A DNA stretch of 64,000 nt from Datura wrightii (taxonomy: Eukaryota > Streptophyta > Magnoliopsida > Solanales > Solanaceae), in NCBI GenBank assembly GCA_035772735.1, contig JASDFA010000002.1, forward strand, positions 8,370,001 through 8,434,000, read 5' to 3'. Position numbers and translations under genes: made by a program. Shown in pieces: positions 23,108-33,252 of the stretch; within the stretch, counting starts at the first letter, position 1, and every line of letters begins with the position of its first letter. The notes under the pieces were generated by a model. The model did not search any database. It was given only the letters and a program-made list of their open reading frames with translations, and was not told the DNA's origin.

Positions 23108-23480
23108 CCCATTATATCAACATTATCTTCATCCAGTACCCCATCTAGGCCTTGGGACGATAAGAGGAATAGGGCCTCAGGTTTGAGGGGTCAGAATAGC
23201 ATGCGCATAGAGCACACATTCCCATCTTGTGCTAATTGTGGCAAGAACCACCCAGGGAAATGTTTGGTGGGCTCAGAAGCTTGTTTTGGGTGTGGAAAAT
23301 CTGGACACAGACTTAGGGATTGCCTGCAGCTAGGTCAGGGGGTAGTGGAGCCCGCACTTCAGCAGCCAGTTCAGCAGTTCCAGTGGCACGTCAGACTCAG
23401 TAGGGTGCTCCGACTAGATCAGCTGGCGGCCAGCGCCAGAACCAGTTTTAGGCACTTAGCTCTTTGGTAGGAGTAGGAGA
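23108..23480 (+). pseudogene. Tek-2 gag C-terminus with zinc knuckles
   Basis: Only the nucleocapsid part remains. CANCGKNHPGKC (CX2CX3HX3C) is followed by CFGCGKSGHRLRDC, a classical CX2CX4HX4C knuckle, at about 23230-23325; these bind RNA in the family. A Gln-rich stretch follows. The frame ends at a TAG at 23468. The N-terminal capsid is missing because of the LTR-gag deletion. Confidence 0.85.
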
Positions 23481-23950
23481 CTTCTCTCGATCTGATTACG
23501 GATACGTTGCGAGTCTTTCATATTGATGCTTATGCTTTGTTAGATCCGGGAGACACACTATCTTTTGTGACACCTTACATTGATAGTCACTTTGGATTAG
23601 TCCTGAAATCTTGTCTGAACCATTTTCTGTATCTACCCCAGTTGGTGATTCAGTCGTAGCAAGGCGGGTGTATAGAGGTTGCCCTATTACAATATTGCAT
23701 AAGGTTACCTCTGCAGATTTAATAGAATTTGCTATGACTAACTTTGACATCATCTTAGGCATGGATTTGTTGTTTGCATGTTATGCTTCTGTTAACTGTA
23801 GAACTCGGGTAGTGGAGTTTCGGTTTCCAGATGAACAAATTTTAGAATAGAGGGGTGGTTCAGCAGTACCTGTAGGTCGCTTTATCTCCTATCTAAAGGC
23901 CACGAAAAGGATTTCCAAGGGTTGTGTTTACCACTTGGTTAGGGTTAAGG
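23481..23950 (+). pseudogene. Tek-2 protease
   Basis: Aspartic protease. The active-site stretch reads ALLDPGDTLSFVTPY at about 23530-23575, where relatives have D-x-G-A-T, so the loop Ala is changed to Asp although the catalytic Asp remains. It continues through EPFSVSTPVGDSVVARRVYRGCPI, and DIILGMDLLF (the second motif) near 23750. A frameshift near 23600 and a TAG at 23848 break it. Confidence 0.82.
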
Positions 23951-24900
23951 ATGTCATGTCTGAGACCCCGACCATTCAGCAAGTCCCTGTAGTGGGTGAA
24001 TATCCTAAGGTATTTCCAGATGACCTACCAGGTGTCCCTCCTGAGAGGAAGATTGATTTTTAGATTGACCTTTTGCCTGACACGCAACCCATATCAATCC
24101 CTCCTTACCATATGGATCCAACCAAACTAAAAGAGTTAAAGAAGCAGTTGAAGGATTTGCTAGATAAGGGTTTCATTAGATGGAGTAAGTCCCCAAGGGG
24201 TCCTCTAGTGTTGTTCGTTAGGAAGAAGGATGGTTCCTTCGGATGCGTATTGACTATAGAAAATTAATAAAGGTCACCATTAAGAATAGATACCCTTTAC
24301 CCAGGATAGATGACCTATTTGATCAGCTTTAGGGTGCCAAATATTTCTCCAAGATAGATCTCAGGTCCAGATATCTCAAGCTCAAGGTTCGCGAGAACAA
24401 CATCCAAAAGACTGCTTTTAGAATTCGGTATGGCCATTTTGAATTCGTTGTTATGTCTTTTGGACTAACAAATGCTCCCACAGCTTTTATGGATTTGATG
24501 AACAGGATATTTAAGGCATATTTGGATATGTTCGTGATCGTGTTCATTGAAGACATATTAATATACTCCAGGAGCAAGGAGGAGCATGCTGTACACCTGA
24601 GGGTAGCACTCCAGACCCTCAAGGATATCCTCTATACACCAAGTTCAGCAAATGTGAGTTCTGGCTGAAATCATTTTGCATTCTTAGGACATGTAGTGTC
24701 AAGCGAAGGTATAAGGATGGACTCCCAGAAAATATAGGCAGTAAAGAACTGGCCCAGGTCGGTGAACCTTTCGGAGATCAGAAGAGCTTAGAAGGTTACT
24801 ATCAGAGGTCCGTGGAAGGGTTCTCATCCATTGCAGCTCCATTGACCTGATTGACTTAGAAAAAGGGGAAGTTCCAATGGTCGGAGGCTTGTGAGAAGAG
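23951..24900 (+). pseudogene. Tek-2 reverse transcriptase
   Basis: RT palm and thumb. Visible blocks: PISIPPYHMDPTKLKELKKQ and LDKGFIRWSKSPRGPL (24090-24215), then MSFGLTNAPTAFMDLMNRIF (24453-24515). The active-site box at 24543-24554 reads FIED where FIDD is expected, so one catalytic Asp is Glu. The thumb (24680-24850) is frameshifted. Stops near 24061, 24265 and 24330 show it is dead. Confidence 0.85.
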
Positions 24901-24910
24901 TTTCCAGGAA

Positions 24911-25378
24911 TTGAAGGCAAGGCTCACTTCAGCACCGGTGTTAACTTTACCAAAGGGCACTGAGGGCTTCGTTGTATATTATGATTCTTCAAGGGTCGAA
25001 CAAGGATGTGTATTGATGGAGCATAGGAAAGTCGTAGCATATGCTTCCAGACAGTTAAAAACTCACGAGAAGAAATACCCAACCCATGATCTTGAGTTGA
25101 CCACAATGATATTTGCCTTGAAAATATGGCGACACTACTTGTATGCGGTTCATGTAGATGTTTTTACGGACCGCAAGAGCTTACAATATGTATTCACACA
25201 GAAGGAACTAAATCTTTGGCAACATAGGTGGTTGGAGCTACTTAAGGACTATGACATGAATGTCCCTTACCACCCGAGTAAGGCCAATATGGTAGCAGAC
25301 GCCCTTAGTAGACTTTCCATGGGAAGTGTGTCACATGTGAGTGAAGACTGGAAGGAGCTGGTAAAGGAGGTACTTTGA
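24911..25378 (+). pseudogene. Tek-2 RNase H
   Basis: RNase H domain open for about 155 codons: LTSAPVLTLPKGTEGFVVYYDSS, KVVAYASRQLKTHEKKYPTHDLE, VDVFTDRKSLQYVFTQKELN, YHPSKANMVADALSRLS. The first acidic motif reads YYDSS. It is preceded by a broken RT and followed by TGA at 25376, so it cannot be made as part of a full polyprotein. Confidence 0.88.
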
Positions 25379-25389
25379 CTTGCGCTAAT

Positions 25390-26121
25390 AGGAGTTAGGT
25401 TGGTTGGTTCGACCGATGGTGGGGTAGTAGTTCAGAATGGGTCAGAATCATCTTTGGTAATGGAGGTGAATGCTAAACAGGATGAAGATGCAATACTGGT
25501 AAAGTTGAAAGAAGTTGTTAAAAATCAGAAGGTAGAAGTCTTCTCCAAAGGGGGAGATGGTGTGATTCGATACCAAGGCCGCTTATGTGTTTTGAACATG
25601 GGGATTTGAGGAGCCGGATGCTGCATGAAGCTCACAGGTCCAGATATTCTATCCATCCAGGTGCCACCAAAATGCATCATGCCTTGTGAGAAATTTATTG
25701 GTGGAATGGTATGAAGCGGGACATTGCACACTTTGTAGCCAAGTGCCCGAATTGCCAGCAGGTGAAAGTTGAGCATCAGAGACCGGGGGGTGTACTTCAA
25801 GACATCAGCATTCTCACTTGGAAGTGGGAAGAGATCAACATGGACTTTGTAACAGGTTTGCCCCGCCATGTAGACAATATGACTCCATCTAGGTTGTAGT
25901 GGATAGGTTGACCAAGGCTGCTCATTTCCTACCAGTTAAAATCACTGATTCAGAAGAAGATTATGGGAAGTATCCGAGAATTGGTTAGGCTGCATGGAGT
26001 TCCCTTGTCCATTATATAAGACAGAGGTGCCCAGTTCACCTCACAGTTCTGGAGATCTTTTCAAAAGGGACTTGGTACCCAGGTCAAGCTTAGCACGACA
26101 TTCCATCCACAAATAGATGGT
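25390..26121 (+). pseudogene. Tek-2 integrase, N-terminal half
   Basis: A linker (VVVQNGSESSLVMEV) leads to the HHCC zinc finger (HEAHRSRYSIHPG-like in shifted frame near 25630; MKRDIAHFVAKCPNCQQVKVEHQRPGG at 25711-25790). The first catalytic Asp region follows (INMDFVTGLPRH near 25835), then the RGAQFTSQFW region near 26025-26050. The segment stops within the HPQ-x-DG motif at 26121, where AtL-3 is inserted; it resumes at 36132. Multiple stops and frameshifts. Confidence 0.85.
26117..26121. repeat. Target-site duplication of AtL-3, left copy (ATGGT)
   Basis: ATGGT before the LTR start at 26122; repeated at 36127-36131. Confidence 0.92.
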
Positions 26122-27593
26122 TGATCTTGGGCAGATTTATATGCCCAAGTGATACTCAAACGTATCATTTTTACCTTGTTTGTTGTGCAATGTGTATATA
26201 ATATCATGTATTTGGTAATAAAATGCGAATTTATACTAACCAACATGATTAGCATTTGTTTTGCAGGATAATATGATTTTTAGGAGCTAAAATGCGTGTT
26301 GGAACTATGTCGGAGTTGGACTGGGATGCGAGCGTGGAAAAGGCCTTGGATGACATATTTTACAGTGGCTCCGCGATGGAGCCGTGACACGCTGCCATCG
26401 CGGTAGCACACTGCCTGGGCAGAAATAAAATTGGGAATTTCCAGTGTGCCTACGCATCAGCTCCGTGGCACGGAGATAGGCCTCCGCGATGGCCTCCGTG
26501 CCACGTTGAGGCCAATTATCCAGACCCTGCAATTTCCAGAGAGGGTCCGCGTCCACGCCGTGTCACGGAGGCAGTGCTCCGCGTTGGCCTCCGTGACACG
26601 TTGCTTGTTATTCCGAGAAAAATTTCCCACTAGTATAAATAGCACACTTAGGTTATTTTTAAAGGAGAGTTTTTTTAGTTTTAGTTTTTGGAGCCTGAGT
26701 TCAGAAGTGGAGAGCAGGAACGTGGTTTTGTGGCAGTTGAAGAATAGAAAAGATAAGAGTTTTCTTCTCTTCCCTTCTTCTTTCCTTCAATGGTATGCAT
26801 GATTAACACTCATTCTAGGATGATTAATCCAAGAATGAGTGGCTAATTCCTTTCTTGCTGAGGTTTTGAACTTGTGTAATGAATGTTGGTAATAATTGAT
26901 ATGGTTTCTTCTTCTTCTTGCATGTTGTTCTATTAATTTTTGTGTTTATTACATTATTGATTGGCCACCATTAATGTATATCTAAAAAGTCCAATTTCAC
27001 TCGAGAGAGCATGAAATTGGAAAGTTGTGAATTAATAGGGTATTGTTCTTAACTTGATTTGGGAAAATTGGGTTTTGATGTGCTTTCTTGATAGAAATAT
27101 ACTTGAAAGCCGTATTAGTCAATTTAGGAACTGGAATTGGAGTGTTAGGTCATAAATTGCATTTGATCACAGAAATGTAGACGGATGGTTTATGATTCTA
27201 AAGTGAAATTAAATACGGAAGTTTTAATTTCTAGGAAAACTTTCTTGGCTAGCAATATGAAGAAGAGAATGACCATAATTATCATGATTATCAAGTTCAT
27301 TACTCGTTCTTAACCTTGGCATGTGCATATCCATTGTCTAAATTCAACGTAAATAGTAGTTATTAATTTCAGTATATAATTAGTTTAGAAACAAAACTCA
27401 CTCAAATCTTGGTTTGATTGTTGTTAACATAGTTAGAAATAGAATAGAGATATAGTAAACTAGGCAGTTTTGCATATCTAGAGCAGCCTCCTTGGATCGA
27501 TACTTGGCTACTTAGCCACTTTATTACTTGTTTGACCACGTACACTTGCGTGTCGGTTTTTAATATATACCGAGCAGCGATACGCTCGCAACA
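26122..27593 (+). repeat. AtL-3 5' LTR
   Basis: 1472 bp, TG...CA. Terminal palindrome CTTGGGCA / TGCCCAAG within the first 30 bases; hairpin cluster 26371-26600; TATAAAT 26634-26640; AT-rich R/U5 ending CGCAACA. Confidence 0.94.
26371..26640 (+). promoter_or_regulatory. AtL-3 LTR promoter: three hairpins plus TATA box
   Basis: Inverted repeats: CCGCGATGG 26371-26379 with CCATCGCGG 26395-26403; CGTGGCACGGAG 26464-26475 with CTCCGTGCCACG 26494-26505; CGTGTCACGGAGGC 26559-26572 with GCCTCCGTGACACG 26587-26600 (14 perfect pairs, 14-base spacer). TATAAAT begins 34 bases after the last arm. Promoter function is inferred from LTR position. Confidence 0.7.
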
Positions 27594-27599
27594 AGTTTT

Positions 27600-27617
27600 T
27601 GGCGCCGTTGCCGGGGA
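27600..27617 (+). other. AtL-3 primer-binding site (tRNA-Asp)
   Basis: TGGCGCCGTTGCCGGGGA, identical to the AtL-2 site, six bases after the 5' LTR. Confidence 0.9.
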
Positions 27618-27736
27618 GGCTAGGCGATTTGTAAAATTGTGTTTAGTGTAAATTTACTGTATTTGTATTTTTATTTTCTTAAGTGTTAACAACTTGGTCT
27701 TAGCCTTTATTTTGCAGATTTTTATTTCTGTGAACA

Positions 27737-30098
27737 CTGGCAAGGGACAAGGAGCTGGTGGAATCTTACTTAGAGCCAGAACGTGAGTTGCACAGTCAAC
27801 GTAGAGAAGCTCTTCGGAAGAAGCTGCAGTTGCTCAAACAGTCTATGATGGAGCAACCAAATCCACCAGTTGTGCGGGCAGTGTTAGTGCCCGAAGAAGT
27901 AGCAGTCAGGCCGGTTCGCGAGGTGGCAACCCCACACGCTAATAATGTACATTCCAGCATCCGCAAACCAGAACCTGGGGGGAGATTTGAGTTAAAGCAA
28001 AATATGGTGCAACTTTTGCACACTAGCGGGCAGTTTACCGGTCTCCCTCACGAAGATCCACAACAACATCTCCAGAACTTCTTGGAGATAAGTGACACTT
28101 ACATCCCCGCTGGAGTGTCACCTGATTATGTTCGGCTCACCTTATTTCCATTTTCCTTACTTGGTGAAGCCAAGAGGTGGTTAAAAGCTGAACCACCCAA
28201 CTCTATATCAACGTGGGATGATCTTGCAAGGAAGTTTTTGATCAGATTTTTCCCTTCAGGTAAAACAGCTAAACTTAGAAGTCAGATTCTAAGTTTTAAA
28301 CAGAGGGAAGGAGAAAATCTTTATCAAGCCTGGGAAAGATTCAAGTCCATGTTGCGAGACTGTCCTCATCATCATCAGTCAAACGAGGTGTTGGTACACA
28401 CTTTTATTGAGGGTTTGGAACCCCACACTAAAATTTTGTTAGACTCAGCAGCTGGAGGGCAAGCGCTGGAGAAGACTTACGAGGAGCTGTACACTTTGCT
28501 CAACCGAATTTCACAAGGCAATCCGGAATGGAATGCAGATTCTTCAAGAGGTGGAGCAAGGAAAGCAGCGGGAGTGCTTGAAGTGGATGGATTCACAGCT
28601 ATCGCTGCACAGATAGCTGCTTTGCAAAATCAGTTAAACACTCACTTCAGCAATATGAATTTGAACCAGCCTTCAGCCTCAGTCAATGCAGTCCAACAGA
28701 TGTGGTGTGAAGTGTGTGGTAGTAGTGAGCATTCAGCTGAATGCTGTGGTGCAAATCCTGATTCTGTCAACTTTGTGGGCAATGCACAGAGGAATCAACA
28801 GCAGTTTGGTGGTGGCTACAACTCGAACTGGAGGGCAACAAGGCCAGGGTTCAGGGCAGGGTATGCACAGAAACCAAGGAGGGCAACAAGGCTATCAGAA
28901 TCAGTTTAGAAATCACAATGCCCCTCCTCCACCACCATCACCCACTATTGAGGAAATGTTCAAGACCATGATTGCCAACCAGCCACAATTGCAGGCTGAC
29001 TATGTCAAATTGGCAGCCGAAGTAAAGAACAATCAATTGGCAACCAAGGCTCTTGAATATCAGTTTGGGCAATTTGCTAGTGCCCAAAATACTAGACCAA
29101 GGGGAGGACTACCTAGCGACACGGATCCCAATCCTAAGCAGGTAAATGCAGTGACCACGAGGAGTGGTTTACAATTAAAGGAGGCGGAACCGGAAAGACC
29201 GCCTCAGAAGTCAGGAGCAGCAAATGTTGAGGGAGAACAAACCTCAGATACGGGGAAGACCAAAGAAGCTGAACCAGCAAGGCCTCCACCCCCGTTCCCT
29301 CAACGACTTAAGAAACACAAGGAGGAGGCGTGTTTCCAGAAATGCATGGAGGTACTTAAACAGGTACATGTTAACTTACCTCTTGTTGATGTCTTGCAGG
29401 GTGTGCCAAAATATGCAAAGTATATCAAAGACATTGTGGCCAACAAAAGTCGCTTGACTGAGTATGCCACGGTGGCTTTAACAGAGGAATGCACATCCCG
29501 TATTCAGAACAGGTTGCCCACTAAACTGAAGGATCCTGGAAGTTTTACTATCCAGCTGACGATTGGGCAAAGTATCCGAGCTCGTGGGTTATGCGACTTG
29601 GGGGCAAGTATAAATCTGATGCCATCTTCAGTATTCAGAAAGTTAGGGCTAGGGAGACCTAGACCTACAACAGTGATCTTGCAGCTAGCAGACAAGTCTT
29701 TAGCTAAGCCGGATGGCATTGTTGAGGATGTGCTAGTGCAGGTAGGCTCCCTCATTTTTCCGGTAGATTTCATTGTTCTGGATTTTGAACCAGATGCGGA
29801 AGTCCCATTTATTTTGGGACGACCCTTTTTGGCAACCGGAAAGGCATTGTTCGATGTAGCTGCGGGTCAACTCACAATGCGAGCACACGACAAGGTTGAG
29901 GTGTTCGACGTGTACAAGGCACCTAAGCTCCCGACTGTCTATAAGGAACTCTCGGTGATCAACGTGATTGATCATGGGAATGCAAATGGATTGAGTGATT
30001 CCCGAGAGTTACTAGGTAGGCCACCAGACAAGGTTGAGAACTACTGGGGAGATGACCATGATTGGGACAAATCGTCCATCTCCCTAGTAGAAACATGA
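27737..30098 (+). pseudogene. AtL-3 gag-protease fused to pol tail; one frameshift
   Basis: Gag-pro polyprotein. The frame opens after an in-frame TGA (27731); CTG at 27737 is the likely start, as no ATG precedes the conserved LEPERELHSQRREAL. Capsid core (LTLFPFSLLGEAKRWLKAE, FFPSGKTAKLRSQIL, QAWERFKSMLRDCPHHHQ) at about 28130-28380. Intact knuckle CEVCGSSEHSAEC at about 28705-28745. A 32-nt deletion near 28835, relative to AtL-4, shifts the frame; coding continues in another frame to the protease (LCDLGASINLMPSSVF near 29595, PFILGRPFLATGKAL near 29810). The last residues (ENYWGDDHDWDKSSISLVE) match the end of integrase in AtL-1 and AtL-2. Apart from the one frameshift it is open throughout. 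Confidence 0.9.
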
Positions 30099-30138
30099 GC
30101 ATAAAGGCTGTCGAGCCGCGACATTAAACCAGGCGCTG

Positions 30139-30156
30139 CACGGGAGGCAACCCGTG
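30139..30156 (+). other. Conserved hairpin after gag-pro stop (AtL-3 copy)
   Basis: CACGGG, loop AGGCAA, CCCGTG; 40 bases after the stop, in the same position relative to the pol end as in AtL-1 and AtL-2. Between 30157 and 30425 the sequence is T-rich noncoding. Confidence 0.6.
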
Positions 30157-30429
30157 AAAAATATTTTTCTTTCTCTTTCCTTAGTGTAAAGTTTTTCTTT
30201 TATTCTATTTTCTTTTCTTTTTCTTGACTAGGCTTAGATTTGCGTTTTATTTAGTAAAATTTTTTTTTATTTAGTAATTTAGTAAATTTTTTATTTTTTT
30301 AGTAGGGAATCTATTAATTTAACCAATTTTTCTTTAGTGAGGTGATTTTCAGGTATACTGGAGGAAAAATACTTGGAATCGAGGAAACGAGGCAAGGTAT
30401 GAAAAATAAAATTTGATGGTGAAACAGAG

Positions 30430-30660
30430 CACTGGCGCGTTGGCGCCGTGTCACGGAGGTAATGCTCCGCGTTGACCTCCGTGACACGTTGAAGGCAAAT
30501 CTGGAATTTTTTTTAATTCCAGTAAGCCAACGCGTTGGCTCCGTGTCACGAAGGAGGGGCTCCGTGTTACCCTCCGTGACATGTTGCCCTTATCCCAGTG
30601 CCGGGTCACACAGGGTTTCCGGGTGACCCGCGTGTTTCCTTTAAATAAACCCCCGATTTT
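30430..30660 (+). promoter_or_regulatory. AtL-3 internal hairpin cluster and TATA-like site ahead of ORF2
   Basis: Two long inverted repeats: arms at about 30447-30460 and 30475-30489 (CCGTGTCACGGAGGT with the complementary ACCTCCGTGACACG), and about 30539-30554 with 30572-30585. Then come GGGTCACAC-type repeats and an AT-rich TTTAAATAAA at about 30641-30650. The first hairpin is closely related to the one just upstream of the LTR TATA box. An internal promoter is proposed from this resemblance. Confidence 0.5.
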
Positions 30661-30784
30661 CGCCCATTTTCCCCCATTCCCTATACCCTCCGCGACAAAA
30701 ACACCCATTCCCCTACCCCCAAGCTACGTGCCACGTTAAGAGGCAAGGAAAACGTCAAGTTTTCATCGATTCTTCAATTCCAAG

Positions 30785-31491
30785 GTATGTTTTCATCATC
30801 TATCTCAAAATTTTGGCGAATTTTGTCGATTTTGAGCATGTGAGGTGAGATATATCACCCTAGGTAGAAATTACACATGACGTGAATTATTTTGTAATTG
30901 ATTATGTTCGGATTGTTGTAGTTGACGTTTGAACTTATCGATTAATTGAATAATTTAATGTTGATTATCGAAGTGAATTCTAGGGCTTGGGGTTGTTGAA
31001 TTTTAACTTGGGTAACTTGATAGTTTAATGAAATTGATGCCGGGGTGTGTTTATTATTTGAGATAAGTCGTGGTAACTATTGTATAATTGTTGAAAGTCG
31101 ACTAATTCTCAAATTTTTGTGGGAAAGTGCATAATATGTGAATTGGTTGAATTGCTTAGATTAGTTGTATATAATAGGTTTGTATTGTTGTTTTTATTTT
31201 GTTGTTGTTATTGTTGCTAAGTGCTATTGGTGAATAGCTGTCGATAGTAGGATTGGGTTAGCTGTATGAAGTCTGAGTAGTTCGCTAGCCGTTATGCTGT
31301 CGTATTTTTGTGAACGCACTAAGCAATATGTTTATAGTTGATTGTGTTTGGGGTGTAAATAGAGCTATCCTTGCTAAAATGTTGTAAATATTGTTAAAGA
31401 CTAAGTGTGGGGTAAATTTTGTCTAACCCGACCTTAGCCGAAGCTAACAAGTTTTTAGCTTAACGTTGTGCTTGTCTGTGTAAATTGGCAG
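30785..31491 (+). other. AtL-3 putative intron in ORF2 leader
   Basis: Donor AAG/GTATGT at 30785, acceptor TTGGCAG ending at 31491, five bases before the ORF2 ATG; 707 bp, AT-rich, with no coding potential. Length and both splice signals match AtL-4 (706 bp). Confidence 0.6.
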
Positions 31492-31496
31492 GTACA

Positions 31497-32716
31497 ATGG
31501 CCAGCCGACAAGATAAAGGCAAGGGTGCTTCAACCTCAGGCACCGGCAGAAAGAGAATGAGACTGGGCACTGCTGTCCCAGCTGCACCTGCTGTTTCACG
31601 CGGTCAACACCGTCGATACGGGACACGATGGGTCACCGATGAAGGGAAGAAATGGTACGCAAAGCATAAGGAGAACAAGTACTTCCCGGAGGAACATATT
31701 GCAAGGGAACCACTTGCACAGGAGTTCCCTCGCATCGTACAGAGAATTGAGGCAGCTGGGCTCAGCTTTATTTTTCAGGAGCCCAAGGACTGCAACCTTC
31801 ACCTGGTCCGGGAATTTTATGCAAACTGGAACCCGGCCATCAGGAGCCATAATATTAAAATCAGAGGGCAGATTGTCACTCTGGAAGCCAGCAACTGAAT
31901 GCCATCGTTGGAGCGCGGGACACAGATGCCCACGTTCTCCACCAGTTAAACATCACCCCACCGTACGCCGACATCAGACGTAAGTTGTGTGGGGCTCGAT
32001 CCACAGCCCGATGGAGCAGACACAAAGAGAGGGGTTACCATCAGACTCTGCCTTATTCGCAGATGAACAGGGAGGCAAGAATCTGGCTAAAAATTGTATG
32101 TTCGTGTTTGATCCCGGGAGTGCATATGACAGACGTGACCCGGGACCGTGTCTGCCTGGTGTATGCCCTTATGAAAGGGCTTGAGATTAATGTGGGGGCG
32201 GTCATAATATCCGCCATGAAGAGAGCCAGACTACACCAGGGCCACAGATACGGGTTTGGCGGACTCATCACCACCTTCCTCCGAGGCCTCGACATCGAGG
32301 AAGAAGCCTTGGATTACATTCCGCAGTTGGAGCGGAGGGTCGTTGATGTGACAAAGACCAAGGCCCCCGATACTACACACGGACCGGTGCTGACTCTGGG
32401 CGAGCGACATGCTCGTGACGACCAGTATATGGCCCGTATGTTCGGCATGCAGATGCTGCAGCTACGGATAGGTGGGAGACCAGCCACCGAGGATGAGTTA
32501 TGGCAGCTGGAGCTGGACTACCCCTTTGGCGAGAACGCCAGAGCTTTATGCAAGGTGGGGCCAGCCTTTGTGGAGCCGACTAATGACGACGTCCCTACTG
32601 ATGAGGAGACACGTCGTGAGGACTCTGATGTAGAGTCCGATGACGACGATGGAGCCGATTCGGATATGGGCGACGAGGCCGCAGCACCGGATGAGGAAGT
32701 CGAATATTTCGACTGA
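31497..32716 (+). pseudogene. AtL-3 ORF2: plant retrotransposon protein, one frameshift
   Basis: About 406 codons from the ATG at 31497 to a TGA at 32714. Ser/Lys/Arg-rich N-terminus (MASRQDKGKG), then KWYAKHKENKYFPEEHIAREPL, NLHLVREFYANWNP, LKIVCSCLIPGVHMTDVTRD, RARLHQGHRYGFGGLITTFL, LQLRIGGRPATEDELWQLEL, and a strongly acidic C-terminal tail of Asp/Glu/Ser ending EYFD. One base is missing near 31890 compared with AtL-4, which splits the frame (31497-31898 and on to 32716). No catalytic triad, zinc motif, signal peptide or membrane segment is seen. It resembles the plant 'putative transposon protein' family; function unknown. Confidence 0.85.
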
Positions 32717-32759
32717 GCAGGGAGTTCCACCACCCATATGTTGTGCTTTGTATTGTGGT

Positions 32760-32779
32760 GAACACTGGGGACAGTGTTC
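32760..32779 (+). other. Conserved GNRA-type hairpin after ORF2 (AtL-3 copy)
   Basis: Identical 8-bp stem and GGGA loop as at 11067 and 52735; 44 bases after the ORF2 stop. Confidence 0.6.
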
Positions 32780-33125
32780 GATTTAAGTGTGGGGTGGGGA
32801 GTAGTTAGGTGCTGGGTCATAGGCTCTAAACTTGCTGTATAATTTTTCCTTGACGTTTATGTATGTCTGTGCTTTCCCTGTTGTTGTGAACTGATTTTGT
32901 GATCTATGTGTATATATTTGTGTTGTGGCTGATGATGTGTGTTTTGAAAGTTATGGTTGCCTTTGTAAATATTTTGTAAATTTCATAAATATTTTTTTCT
33001 ATCGATATGATCGATATATTTCAAAATTTTTGCGAAAAGATTTTGCATTTATCAACATAGTTTGCAAATATTTTCTATTGAAATGATCGATATGTTGCAA
33101 AAATTTTGAAGTTTTATTTTTGAGT

Positions 33126-33252
33126 TTCTCGGAGTTTGTTTTCGGTTCTTTTACCGAGAATAGTCCCATTGAACCGAGGTCATAGTTAGTGACCGTTCCC
33201 TATGATGGATGGATGACGACCGTCTTAAGGGAAATGTAGTCGATAGGAGTAG
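33126..33252 (+). other. Conserved 3' noncoding block (AtL-3 copy)
   Basis: Begins TTCTCGG (33126-33132), pairing with CCGAGAA (33154-33160), then the shared AGTCCCATTGAACCGA and GATGGATGGATGACGACCG segments. Very close to AtL-2 and AtL-4. Confidence 0.5.

Noticed and set aside
26371..26600. Regularly repeated GTGTCACGGAGG sequences resembling a CRISPR-like array
   Set aside because: Repeats are inverted pairs of varying spacing inside LTRs of a plant element, with no constant spacer length.
29224..29457. Overlapping frames on both strands of gag-pro and ORF2 (for example 27796-28023 minus, 29300-29494 minus, 52373-52726 plus)
   Set aside because: Shadows of well-supported retrotransposon frames; no conserved start or motif of their own.
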